A stretch of DNA of 64,000 nucleotides from Tupaia tana (lineage: Eukaryota; Chordata; Mammalia; Scandentia; Tupaiidae), in the NCBI GenBank assembly GCA_026018925.1, contig JAKSZU010000329.1:62001-126000 (forward strand). Direction: 5' to 3'. The notes under the pieces were generated by a model, which was not told the DNA's origin, made no database searches, and saw only the letters and a list, made by a program, of their open reading frames with translations. Shown here one piece after another: positions 10,299-22,280 of the stretch; the first letter of the stretch is position 1; the number at the start of each line of letters is the position of its first letter. Made by a program: the position numbers and the translations under genes.

Positions 10299-12589
10299 GC
10301 AGGAGAGTTGAGCCATTTTCTGAGAAGATTCCACATGGATACTGGGAATTAGATATTTCAGGGCTCAGGAGAAATGAAGATTTTCTACTCATAATTCAGC
10401 CTCCAGCAAGCAAAGCTAGTGTGGTAGGGAGTCCCTCTTGCCTTCTATCTCTGTCTCTGTGTCTCTGAGGTCTCTGTCTCTCTCTGCTCCTGTCTCCTCA
10501 TTTTTTTTTGGTAATTTTTTTTTCTCGATTTTTTTAAAGGTAGAATTTCTCTCTGGCTCTCAGCTCCATCTTTTTTTTTGTTAATAAGGCCTTCTGCTCC
10601 TTTCTCCCAGGCAGGAGAGTTGAGCCATTCTCTGAGAAGATTCCACATGGATACTGGGAACTAGATATTTCAGGGCTCAGGAGAAATGAAGATTTTCTAC
10701 TCATAATTCAGACTCCAGCAAGCAAAGCTAGTGTGGTAGGGAGCCCCTCTGGCCTTCTATCTCTGTCTTTGTGTCTCTGAGGTCTCTGTCTCTCTCTGCT
10801 CCTGTCTCCTGTTTTTATTTGGTAATTTTTCCTTTTTATGATTTTTTTAAAGGTAGAATTTCTCTCTGGCTCTCAGCTCCATCTTTTATTTTGTTAATAA
10901 GCCCTTCTGCTCCTTCCTCCCAGGCAAGAGAGTTGAGCCATTCTCTGAGAAGTTTCCACATGGATACTGGGAACTAGATATTTCAGGGCTCAGGAGAAAG
11001 GAAGATTTTCTACTCATAATTCAGCCTCCAGCAGGCAAAGCTAGTGTGGTTGGGAGCCCCTCTGGCTTCTATTTCTGTCTCTGTGTCTCTGAGGTCTCTG
11101 TCTCTCTCTGCTCCTGTCTCCTCATTTTTTTTTTGGTAATTTTTCTTTTCTCGATTTTTTTAAAGGTAGAATTTCTCTCTGGCTCTCAGCTCCATCTTTT
11201 GTTTGTTAATAAGCCCTTCTGCTCCTTTCTCCCAGGCAGGAGAGTTGAGCCATTCTCTGAGAAGATTCCACATGGATACTGGGAACTAGATATTTCAGGT
11301 CTCAGGAGAAGTGAAGATTTTCTACTCATAATTCAGCCTCCAGCAAGCAAAGCTAGTGTGGTAGGGAGCCCCTCTGGCCTTCTATCTCTGTCTCTGTGTC
11401 TCTGATGTCTCTGTCCTCCCTGCTCCTCTCTCCTCATATTTTTTTTGGTAATTTTTCCTTTTTACGATTTTTTTAAAGGTAGAATTTCTCTCTGGCTCTC
11501 AGCTTCTTATTTTGTTTTGTTAATAAGCCCTTCTGCTCTTTACGCAGACAGGAGAGTTGAACCATTCTCTGAGAAGATTCCACATGGATACTGGGATCTA
11601 GATATTTCAGGTCTCAGGAGAAATGAAGATTTTCTACTCATAATTCAGACTCCAGCAAGCAAAGCTAGTGTGGTAGGGAGCCCGTCTGGCCTTCTATCTC
11701 TGTCTCTGTGTCCCTGAGATCTCTCTCTCTCCCTGCTCCTGTCTCCTCATTATTTTTTTGGTAATTTTTCCTTTTTACGATTTTTTAAAGGTAGAATTTC
11801 TCTCTGGCTCTCAGCTCCATCTTTTGTTTTGTTAATAAGCCCTTCTGCTCCTTTCTCCCAAGCAAGAGAGTTGAGCCATTCTGTGAGAAGTTTCCACATG
11901 GATACTGGGAACTAGATATTTCAGGGCTCAGGAGAAATGAAGATTTTCTACTCATAATTCAGCCTCCAGGAAGCAAAGCTAGTGTGGTAGGGAGCCCCTC
12001 GGGCCTTCTATATCTGTCTCTGTGTCTCTGAGGTCTCTGTCTCTCTCTGCTCCTGTCTCTTCATTTTTCTTTTTGGTAATTTTTCCTTTTTATGATTTTT
12101 TTAAAGGTAGAATTTCTCTCTGGCTCTCAGCTCCATCTTTTGTTTTGTTAATAAGCACTTCTGCTCCTTTCTCCCAGGCAAGAGAGTTGAGCCATTCTCT
12201 GAGAAGATTCCACATGGATACTGCGAACTAGATATTTCAGGGCTCTGGAGAAATGAAGATTTTCTACTCATAATTCAGCCTCCAGCAGGCAAAGCTAGTT
12301 TGGTAGGGAGCCCCTCTGGCCTTCTATCTCTGTCTCTGTGTCTCTGAGGTCTCTGTCTCTCTCTGCTCCTGTCTCCTCATTTTTATTTGGTAATTTTTCC
12401 TTTTTACGAATTTTTTATAGGTAGAATTTCTCTCTGGCTCTCAGCTCCATCTTTTGTTTTGTTAATAAGCCCTTCTGCTCCTTTCTCCCAGGCAGGAGAG
12501 TTGAGCCATTCTCTGAGATGATTCCACATGGATACTGGGAACTAGATATTTCAGGGCTCTGGAGAAATGAAGATTTTCTACTCATAATT

Positions 12590-13529
12590 CAGCCTCCAGC
12601 AAGCAAAGCTAGTGTGGTAGGGAGCCCCTCTGGCCTTCTATCTCTGTCTCTGTGTCCCTGAGGTCTCTGTCTCTCTCTGCTCCTGTCTCCTCATTTTTTC
12701 TTGATAATTTTTTCTTTTTACGATTTTTTTAAAGGTACAATTTCTCTCTTGCTCTCAGCTTCATCTTTGTTTTGTTAATAAGCCCTTCTGCTCTTTCTCG
12801 CAGGCAGGTGAGTTGAGCCATTCTTTGAGAAGATTCCACATGGATACTGGGAACTAGATATTTCAGGGCTCAGGAGAAATGAAGATTTTCTACTCATAAT
12901 TCAGCCTCCAGCAAGCAAAGCTAGTGTGGTAGGGAGCCCCTCTGGCCTTCTATCTCTGTCTCTGTGTCCCTGAGATCTCTGTCTCTCCCTGCTACTGTCT
13001 CCTCATTTTTTTTTGGTAATTTTTCCTTTTTACGATTTTTTTAAAGGTAGAATTTCTCTCTGGCCCTCAGCTCCATCTTTTGTTTTGTTAATAAGCCCTT
13101 CTGCTCCTTCCTCCCAGGCAGGAGAGTTGAGCCATTCTCTGAGAAGATTCCACATGGATACTGGGAACTAGATATTTCAGGGCTCAGGAGAAATGAAGAT
13201 TTTCTACTCATAATTCAGTCTCCAGCAGGCAAAGCTAGTGTGGTAGGGAGCCCCTCTGGCCTTCTATCTCTGTCTCTGTGTCTCTGAGGTCTCTGTCTCT
13301 GTCTGCTCCTGTCTCCTCATTTTATTTGGTAATTTTTCCTTTTTACGATTTTTTTAAAGGTTGAATTTCTCTCTGGCTCTCAGCTCCATCTTTTGTTTTG
13401 TTAATAAGCCCTTCTGCTCCTTTCTCCCAGGCAGGAGAGTTGAGCCATATTCTGAGAAGATTCCACATGGATACTGGGAACTAGATATGTCATGGCTCAG
13501 GAGAAATGAAGATTTTCTACTCATAATTC
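12590..13529 (+). repeat. Three-monomer (about 940 bp) duplication, left copy
   Basis: GGTACAATTTCTCTCTTG occurs at 12,734 and again at 13,673, 939 bp (three times 313) apart, with the same following subtype (CCCTGAGATCTC, CTGCTACTGTC, CTCTGGCCCTCAG, CCTTCCTCCCAGG). The third monomer of this copy is the GGTTGAATTT type. A related order occurs at about 2,300-3,200 and 24,270-25,180. Confidence 0.8.
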
Positions 13530-14140
13530 AGCCTCCAGCAAGCAAAGCTAGTGTGGTAGGGAGCCCCTCTGGCCTTCTATCTCTGTCTCTGTGTCCCTGA
13601 GGTCTCTGTCTCTCTCTGCTCCTGTCTCCTCATTTTTTCTTGGTAATTTTTCCTTTTTACGATTTTTTTAAAGGTACAATTTCTCTCTTGCTCTCAGCTT
13701 CATCTTTTGTTTTGTTAATAAGCCCTTCTGCTCTTTCTCGCAGGCAGGTGAGTTGAGCCATTCTTTGAGAAGATTCCACATGGATACTGGGAACTAGATA
13801 TTTCAGGGCTCAGGAGAAATGAAGATTTTCTACTCATAATTCAGCCTCCAGCAAGCAAAGCTAGTGTGGTAGGGAGCCCCTCTGGCCTTCTATCTCTGTC
13901 TCTGTGTCCCTGAGATCTCTGTCTCTCCCTGCTACTGTCGCCTCATTTTTTTTTGGTAATTTTTCCTTTTTACGATTTTTTTAAAGGTAGAATTTCTCTC
14001 TGGCCCTCAGCTCCATCTTTTGTTTTGTTAATAAGCCCTTCTGCTCCTTCCTCCCAGGCAGGAGAGTTGAGCCATTCTCTGAGAAGATTCCACATGGATA
14101 CTGGGAACTAGATATTTCAGGGCTCAGGAGAAATGAAGAT
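13530..14140 (+). repeat. Three-monomer duplication, right copy (two monomers retained)
   Basis: This copy repeats about 12,590-13,200. It then changes at about 14,140-14,190 to the block with TCTCGTTGTCTCTGAGG that also lies at 9.2 kb. The switch point is therefore a junction between two different higher-order contexts. Minor differences such as GTCGCCTCATT at about 13,938 show the copies have begun to diverge. Confidence 0.75.
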
Positions 14141-15990
14141 TTTCTACTCATAATTCAGCCTCCAGCAAGCAAAGCTAGTGTGGTAGGGAGCCCCTCGGGC
14201 CTTCTATCTCTGTCTCGTTGTCTCTGAGGTCTCTGTCTCTCTCTGCTCCTGTCTCATCTATTTTTTTGGTAATTTTTCCTTTTTATGATTTTTTTAAAGG
14301 TAGAATTTCTCTCTGGCTCTCAGCTCCATCTTTTTTTTTTTGTTAATAAGCCCTTCTGCTCCTTCCTCCCAGGCAGGAGAGTTGAGCCATTCTCTGAGAA
14401 GATTCCACATGGATACTGGGAACTAGATATTTCAGGGCTCAGGAGAAAGGAAGATTTTCTACTCATAATTCAGCCACCAGCAGGCAAAGCTAGTGTGGTA
14501 GGGAGTCCCTCTGGCCTTCTATATCTGTCTCTGTGTCTCTGAGGTCTCTGTGTCTCCCTGCTCCTGTCTCCTCATTTTTTTTTTGGTAATTTTTCCTTTT
14601 TACGATTTTTTTAAAGGTAGAATTTCTCTCTGGCTCTCATGTCCATCTTTTGTTTTGTTAATAAGCCCTTCTGCTCCTTTCTCCCAGGCAGGAGTGTTGA
14701 GCCATTCTCTGAGAAGATTCCACATGGATACTGGGAACTAGATATTTCAGGGCTCAGGAGAAATGAAGATTTTCTACTCATAATTCAGCCTCCAGCAAGC
14801 AAAGCTAGTGTGGCAGGGAGCCCCTCTGGCCTTCTATCTCTGTCTCTGTGTCTCTGAGGTCTCTGTCTGTCTCTGCTCCTGTCTCCTCATTTTTTTGGTA
14901 ATTTTTACTTTTTACGATTTTTTAAAAGGTAGAATTTCTCTCTGGCTCTCAGCTCTATCTTTTGTTTTGTTAATAAGCCCTTCTGCTCCTTTCTCCCAGT
15001 CAGGAGAGTTGAGCCATTCTCTGAGAAGATTCCACATGGATACTGGGAATTAGATATTTCAGGGCTCAGGAGAAATGAAGATTTTCTACTCATAATTCAG
15101 CCTCCAGCAAGCAAAGCTAGTGTGGTAGGGAGTCCCTCTGGCCTTCTATCTCTGTCTCTGTGTCTCTGAGGTCTCTGTCTCTCTCTGATCCTGTCTCCTC
15201 ATTTTCTTGGGTAATTTTTCCTTTTTACGATTTTTTTAAAGGTAGAATTTCTCTCTGGCTCTCAGCTCCATCTTTTGTTTTGTTAATAAGCCCTTCTGCT
15301 CCTTTCTCCCAGGCAGGAGAGTTGAGCCATTCTCTGAGAAGATTCCACATGGATACTGGAACTAGATCTTTCAGGGCTCAGGAGAAATGAAGATTTTCTA
15401 CTCATAATTCAGCCTCCAGCAGGCAAAGCTAATGTGGGAGGGAGCCCCTCTGGCCTTCTATTACTGTCTCTGTGTCTCTGAGGTCTCTGTCTCTCTCTGC
15501 TCCTGTCGCCTCATTTTTTTTGTTAATTTTTCCTTTTTACGATTTTTTTAAAGGTAAAATTTCTCTCTGGCTCTCAGCTCCATTTTTGTTTTCTTAATAA
15601 GCCCTTCTGCTCCTTTTTCCCAGGCAGGAGAGTTGAGCCATTCTCTGAGAAGATTCCACATGGATACTGGGAACTAGATATTTCAGGGCTCAGGAGAAAT
15701 GAAGATTTTCTACTCATAATTCAGCCTCCAGCAGGCAAAGCTAGTGTGGGAGGGAGCCCCTCTGGCCTTCTATTACTGTCTCTGTGTCTCTGAGGTCTCT
15801 GTCTCTCTCTGTTCCTGTCTCCTCATTTTTTTTGGTAATTTTTCCTTTTTACGATTTTTTTAAAGGTAAAATTTCTCTCTGGCTCTCAGCTCCATTTTTG
15901 TTTTGTTAATAAGCCCTTCTGCTCCTTTCTCCCAGGCAGGAGAGTTGAGCCATTCTCTGAGAAGATTCCACATGGATACTGGGAACTAGA
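14141..15990 (+). repeat. Right copy of the 9.2-kb block plus linker monomers
   Basis: About 14,190-15,115 pairs with 9,181-10,100. The remaining monomers carry TTTTCTTGGGTAATT (about 15,204) and GGTAAAATTTCTCTC with CTCCATTTTTG (about 15,553 and 15,865). That last form recurs near 18,380 and 21,530. No unique DNA was seen. Confidence 0.75.
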
Positions 15991-18900
15991 TATTTCAGGT
16001 CTCAGGAGAAGTGAAGATTTTCTACTCATAATTCAGCCTCCAGCAAGCAAAGCTAGTGTGGTAGGGAGCCCCTCTGGCCTTCTATCTCTGTCTCTGTGTC
16101 TCTGATGTCTCTGTCCTCCCTGCTCCTGTCTCCTCATATTTTTTTTGGTAATTTTTCCTTTTTACGATTTTTTTAAAGGTAGAATTTCTCTCTGGCTCTC
16201 AGCTTCTTATTTTGTTTTGTTAATAAGCCCTTCTGCTCTTTACGCAGACAGGAGAGTTGAGCCATTCTCTGAGAAGATTCCACATGGATACTGGTATCTA
16301 GATATTTCAGGGCTCAGGAGAAATGAAGATTTTCTACTCATAATTCAGACTCCAGCAAGCACAGCTAGTGTGGTAGGGAGCCCGTCTTCCCTTCTATCTC
16401 TGTCTCTGTGTCCCTGAGATCTCTGTCTCTCCCTGCTCCTGTCTCCTCATTATTTTTTTGGTAATTTTTCCTTTTTACGATTTTTTTAAAGGTAGAATTT
16501 CTCTCTGGCTCTCAGCTCCATCTTTTGTTTTGTTAATAAGCCCTTCTGCTCCTTTCTCCCAAGCAAGAGAGTTGAGCCATTCTGTGAGAAGTTTCCACAT
16601 GGATACTGGGAACTAGATATTTCAGGGCTCAGGAGAAATGAAGATTTTCTACTCATAATTCAGCCTCCAGGAAGCAAAGCTAGTGTGGTAGGGAGCCCCT
16701 CGGGTCTTCTATCTCTGTCTCTGTGTCTCTGAGGTCTCTGTCTCTCTCTGCTCTTGTCTCTTCATTTTACTTTTTGGTAATTTTTCCTTTTTACGATTTT
16801 TTTAAAGGTAGAATTTCTCTCTGGCTCTCAGCTCCATCTTTTGTTTTGTTAATAAGCCCTTCTGCTCCTTTCTCCCAGGCAAGAGAGTTGAGCCATTCTC
16901 TGAGAAGATTCCACATGGATACTGCGAACTAGATATTTCAGGCCTCTGGAGAAATGAAGATTTTCTACTCATAATTCAGCCTCCAGCAGGCAAAGCTAGT
17001 GTGGTAGGGAGCCCCCTCTGGCCTTCTATCTCTGTCTCTGTGTCTCTGAGGTCTCTGTCTCTCTCTGATCCTGTCTTCTCATTGTTATTTGGTAATTTTT
17101 CCTTTTTACGATTTTTTTATAGGTAGAATTTCTCTCTGGCTCTCAGCTCCGTCTTTTGTTTTGTTAATAAGCCCTTCTGCTCCTTTCTCCCAGGCAGGAG
17201 AGTTGAGCCATTCTCTGAGATGACTCCACATGGATATTGGGAACTAGATATTTCAGGCTCAGGACAAAGGAAGATTTTCTACTCATAATTCAGCCACCAG
17301 CAGGCAAAGCTAGTGTGGTAGGGAGTCCCTCTGGCCTTCTATCTCTGTCTCTGTGTCTCTGAGGTCTCTGTCTCTTCCTGCTCCTGTCTCCTCATTTTTT
17401 TTTTTTGGTAATTTTTCCTTTTTACGATTTTTTTAAAGGTAGAATTTCTCTCTGGCTCTCAGCTCCATCTTTTGTTTTGTTAATAAGCCCTTCTGCTCCT
17501 TTCTCCCAGGCAGGAGTGTTGAGCCATTCTCTGAGAAGATTCCACATGGATACTGGGAACTAGATATTTCAGGGCTCAGGAGAAATGAAGATTTTCTACT
17601 CATAATTCAGTCTCCAGCAAGCAAAGCTAGTGTGGCAGGGAGCCCCTCTGGCCTTCTATCTCTGTCTCTGTGTCTCTGAGGTCTCTGTCTCTCTCTGCTC
17701 CTGTCTCCTCATTTTTTTTGGTAATTTTTCCTTTTTACGATTTTTTTAAAGGTAGAATTTCTCTCTGGCTCTCAGCTCCATCTTTTGTTTTGTTAATAAG
17801 CCCTTCTGCTCCTTTCTCCCAGGCAGGAGAGTTGAGCCATTCTCTGAGAAGATTCCACATGGATACTGGGAATTAGATATTTCAGGGCTCAGGAGAAATG
17901 AAGATTTTCTACTCATAATTCAGCCTCCAGCAAGCAAAGCTAGTGTGGTAGGGAGTCCCTCTTGCCTTCTATCTCTGTCTCTGGGTCTCTGAGGTCTCTG
18001 TCTCTCTCTGCTCCTGTCTCCTCATTTTTCTTTTTGGTAATTTTTCCTTTTTACGATTTTTTTAAAGGTAGAATTTCTCTCTGGCTCTCAGCTCCATCTT
18101 TTGTTTTGTTAATAAGCCCTTCTGCTCCTTTCTCCCAGGCAGGAGAGTTGAGCCATTCTCTGAGAAGATTCCACATGGATACTGGGAACAAGATATTTCA
18201 GGGCTCAGGAGAAATGAAGATTTTCTACTCATAATTCAGCCTCCAGCAGGCAAAGCTAGTGTGGGAGGGAGCCCCTCTGGCCTTCTATTACTGTCTCTGT
18301 GTCTCTGAGGTCTCTGTCTCTCTCTGCTCCTGTCTCCTCATTTTTTTTTTGGTAATTTTTCCTTTTTACGATTTTTTTAAAGGTAAAATTTCTCTCTGGC
18401 TCTCAGCTCCATTTTTGTTTTGTTAATAAGCCCTTCTGCTCCTTTCTCCCAGGCAGGAGAGTTGAGCCATTCTCTGAGAAGATTCCACATGGATACTGGG
18501 AACTAGATATTTCAGGGCTCAGGAGAAATGAAGATTTTCTACTCATAATTCAGCCTCCAGCAAGCAAAGCTAGTGTGGTAGGGAGCCCCTCGGGCCTTCT
18601 ATCTCTGTCTCTGTGTCTCTGAGGTCTCTGTCTCTCTCTGCTCCTGTCTCCTGTTTTTATTTGGTAATTTTTCCTTTTTATGATTTTTTTAAAGGTAGAA
18701 TTTCTCTCTGGCTCTCAGCTCCATCTTTTATTTTGTTAATAAGCCCTTCTGCTCCTTCCTCCCAGGCAAGAGAGTTGAGCCATTCTCTGAGAAGTTTCCA
18801 CATGGATACTGGGAACTAGATATTTCAGGGCTCAGGAGAAAGGAAGATTTTCTACTCATAATTCAGCCTCCAGCAGGCAAAGCTAGTGTGGTTGGGAGCC

Positions 18901-19136
18901 CCTCTGGCCTTCTATTTCTGTCTCTGTGTCTCTGAGGTCTCTGTCTCTCTCTGCTCCTGTCTCCTCATTTTTTTTTTTGGTAATTTTTTTTTTCTCGATT
19001 TTTTTAAAGGTAGAATTTCTCTCTGGCTCTCAGCTCCATCTTTTGTTTTGTTAATAAGGCCTTCTGCTCCTTTCTCCCAGGCAGGAGAGTTGAGCCATTC
19101 TCTGAGAAGATTCCACATGGATACTTGGAACTAGAT
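15991..19136 (+). repeat. Ten-monomer higher-order repeat, copy 1 (3,146 bp)
   Basis: Bounded by TATTTCAGGTCTCAGG at 15,991 and 19,137. The ordered subtypes begin with the CTGATGTCTC marker, then CCCAAGCAAGAG, ATACTGCGAAC, and TTTTTATAGG with GAGATGA. Next come AGGAGTGTTGAG, GTGGCAGGGAG and a TTTTTCTTTTTGG unit, then GGTAAAATTT, CATCTTTTATTTTG and GTTGGGAG. The order repeats in the next 3,144 bp. This is the most regular higher-order structure in region A. Confidence 0.87.
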
Positions 19137-22100
19137 ATTTCAGGTCTCAGGAGAAGTGAAGATTTTCTACTCATAATTCAGCCTCCAGCAAGCAAAGCTA
19201 GTGTGGTAGGGAGCCCCTCTGGCCTTCTATCTCTCTCTCTGTGTCTCTGATGTCTCTGTCCTCCCTGCTCCTGTCTCCTCATATTTTTTTTGGTAATTTT
19301 TCCTTTTTACGATTTTTTTAAAGGTAGAATTTCTCTCTGGCTCTCAGCTTCTTATTTTGTTTTGTTAATAAGCCCTTCTGCTCTTTACGCAGACAGGAGA
19401 GTTGAGCCATTCTCTGAGAAGATTCCACATGGATACTGGGATCTAGATATTTCAGGGCTCAGGAGAAATGAAGATTTTGTACTCATAATTCAGACTCCAG
19501 CAAGCAAAGCTAGTGTGGTAGGGAGCCCGTCTGGCCTTCTATCTCTGTCTCTGTGTCCCTGAGATCTCTCTCTCTCCCTGCTCCTGTCTCCTCATTATTT
19601 TTTTGGTAATTTTTCCTTTTTACGATTTTTTTAAAGGTAGAATTTCTCTCTGGCTCTCAGCTCCATCTTTTGTTTTGTTAATAAGCCCTTCTGCTCCTTT
19701 CTCCCAAGCAAGAGAGTTGAGCCATTCTGTGAGAAGTTTCCACATGGATACTGGGAACTAGATATTTCAGGGCTCAGGAGAAATGAAGATTTTCTACTCA
19801 TAATTCAGCCTCCAGCAAGCAAAACTAGTGTGGTAGGGAGCCCCTCGGGCCTTCTATCTCTGTCTCTGTGTCTCTGAGTTCTCTGTCTCTCTCTGCTCCT
19901 GTCTCTTCATTTTTCTTTTTGGTAATTTTTCCTTTTTACGATTTTTTTTAAAGGTAGAATTTCTCTCTGGCTCTCAGCTCCATCTTTTGTTCTGTTAATA
20001 AGCCCTTCTGCTCCTTTCATCCAGGCAAGAGAGTTGAGCCATTCTCTGAGAAGATTCCACATGGATACTGCGAACTAGATATTTCAGGGCTCTGGAGAAA
20101 TGAAGATTTTCTCCTCATAATTCAGCCTCCAGCAGGCTAAGCTAGTGTGGTAGGGAGCCCCTCTGGCCTTCTATCTCTGTCTCTGTGTCTCTGAGGTCTC
20201 TGTCTCTCTCTTCTCCTGTCTCCTCATTTTTATTTGGTAATTTTTCCTTTTTACGATTTTTTTATAGGTAGAATTTCTCTCTGGCTCTCAGCTCCATCTT
20301 TTGTTTTGTTAATAAGCCCTTCTGCTCCTTTCTCCCAGGCAGGAGAGTTGAGCCATTCTCTGAGATGATTCCACATGGATACTGGGAACTAGATATTTCA
20401 GGGCTCAGGAGAAAGGAAGATTTTCTACTCATAATTCAGCCACCAGCAGGCAAAGCTAGTGTGGTAGGGAGTCCCTCTGGCCTTCTATCTCTGTCTCTGT
20501 GTCTCTGAGGTCTCTGTCTCTCCCTGCTCCTGTCTCCTCATTTTTTTTTTTTGGTAATTTTTCCTTTTTACGATTTTTTTAAAGGTAGAATTTCTCTCTG
20601 GCTCTCAGCTCCATCTTTTGTTTTGTTAATAAGCCCTTCTGCTCCTTTCTCCCAGGCAGGAGTGTTGAGCCATTCTCTGAGAAGATTCCACATGGATACT
20701 GGGAACTAGATATTTCAGGGCTCAGGAGAAATGAAGATTTTTCTACTCATAATTCAGCCTCCAGCAAGCAAAGCTAGTGTGGCAGGGAGCCCCTCTGGCC
20801 TTCTATCTCTGTCTCTGTGTCTCTGAGGTCTCTGTCTCTCTCTGCTCCTGTCTCCTCATTTTTTTTGGTAATTTTTCCTTTTTACGATTTTTTTAAAGGT
20901 AGAATTTCTCTCTGGCTCTCAGCTCCATATTTTCTTTTGTTAAGAAGCCCTTCTGCTCCTTTCTCCCAGGCAGGAGAGTTGAGCCATTCTCTGAGAAGAT
21001 TCCACATGGATACTGGGAATTAGATATTTCAGGGCTCAGGAGAAATGAAGAATTTCTACTCATAATTCAGCCTCCAGGAAGCAAAGCTAGTGTGGTAGGG
21101 AGTTCCTCTGGCCTTCTATCTCTGTCTCTGTGTCTCTGAGGTCTCTGTCTCTCTCTGCTCCTGTCTCCTCATTTTTCTTTTTGGTAATTTTTCCTTTTTA
21201 CGATTTTTTTAAAGGTAGAATTTCTCTCTGGCTCTCAGCTCCATCTATTGTTTTGTTAATAAGCCCTTCTGCTCCTTTCTCCCAGGCAGGAGAGTTGAGC
21301 CATTCTCTGAGAAGATTCCACATGGATACTGGGAACTAGATATTTCAGGGCTCAGGAGAAATGAAGATTTTCTACTCATAATTCAGCCTCCACCAGGCAA
21401 AGCTAGTGTGGGAGGGAGCCCCTCTGGCCTTCTATTACAGTCTCTGTGTCTCTGAGGTCTCTGTCTCTCTCTGCTCCTGTCTCCTCATTTTTTTTTGGTA
21501 ATTTTTCATTTTTACGATTTTTTTAAAGGTAAAATTTCTCTCTGGCTCTCAGCTCCATTTTTGTGTTCTTAATAAGCCCTTCTGCTCCTTTCTCCCAGGC
21601 AGGAGAGTTGAGCCATTCTCTGAGAAGATTCCACATGGATACTGGGAACTAGATATTTCAGGGCTCAGGAGAAATGAAGAATTTCTACTCATAATTCAGA
21701 CTCCAGCAAGCAAAGCTAGTGTGGTAGGGAGCACCTCTGGCCTTCTCTCTCTGTCTCTGTGTCTCTGAGGTCTCTGTCTCTCTCTGCTCCTGTCTCCTGT
21801 TTTTATTTGGTAATTTTTCCTTTTTATGATTTTTTTAAAGGTAGAATTTCTCTCTGGCTCTCAGCTCCATCTTTTATTTTGTTAATAAGCCCTTCTGCTC
21901 TTTCCTCCCAGGCAAGAGAGTTGAGCCATTCTCTGAGAAGTTTCCACATGGATACTGGGAACTAGATATTTCAGGGCTCAGGAGAAAGGAAGATTTTCTA
22001 CTCATAATTCAGCCTCCAGCAGGCAAAGCTAGTGTGCTTGGGAGCCCCTCTGGCCTTCTATTTCTGTCTCTGTGTCTCTGAGGTCTCTGTCTCTCTCTGC

Positions 22101-22280
22101 TCCTGTCTCCTCATTTTTTTTTTGGTAATTTTTCTTTTCTCGATTTTTTTAAAGGTAGAATTTCTCTCTGGCTCTCAGCTCCATCTTTTGTTTTGTTAAT
22201 AAGCCCTTCTGCTCCTTTCTCCCAGGCAGGAGAGTTGAGCCATTCTCTGAGAAGATTCCACATGGATACTGGGAACTAGA
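19137..22280 (+). repeat. Ten-monomer higher-order repeat, copy 2 (3,144 bp)
   Basis: Same ten subtypes in the same order as 15,991-19,136, ending at the next TATTTCAGGTCTCAGG (22,281). Spacings between matched points are constant: 18,613 to 21,759 is 3,146 bp, and 17,670 to 20,817 is 3,147 bp. A third copy starts at 22,281 with the marker subtype, but from about 22,690 it changes to the CTGCTACTGTC subtype, so the regular series ends after little more than one monomer. Confidence 0.87.

Larger units (their letters stand above)
10040..10352 (+). repeat. Reference satellite monomer (313 bp)
   Basis: This copy is close to the commonest base at most sites and serves as a map of the unit. It runs from ATATTTCAGGG to the last base before the next ATATTTCAGGG. 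Order: purine-rich part (10,040-10,120), pyrimidine-rich part built on TCTCTG steps (about 10,131-10,187), T tract (10,188-10,195), GGTAATTTTTCC, the single consensus CpG (10,214-10,215), an A/T run ending AAAGG, a second pyrimidine stretch ending CTCCCAG (10,298), and a mixed end with CCACATGGATAC. The phase chosen is arbitrary. Most copies have GGTAGGGAG where this one has GGCAGGGAG. Confidence 0.9.
10101..12589 (+). repeat. Region A block of about eight monomers
   Basis: This block includes the reference monomer and the pair at about 10,771-11,290 (CCTGTTTTTATTTGG, CATCTTTTATTTTG; then GTGTGGTTGGGAG). The pair recurs at 18,613 and 21,759, directly before the CTGATGTCTC marker subtype each time. 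From about 11,291 (TATTTCAGGTCTCAGG) the order is marker subtype, then CCCAAGCAAGAG, then ATACTGCGAACTAG, the fuller order missing one unit at 1.7-2.0 kb. No non-satellite sequence was seen. Confidence 0.75.
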
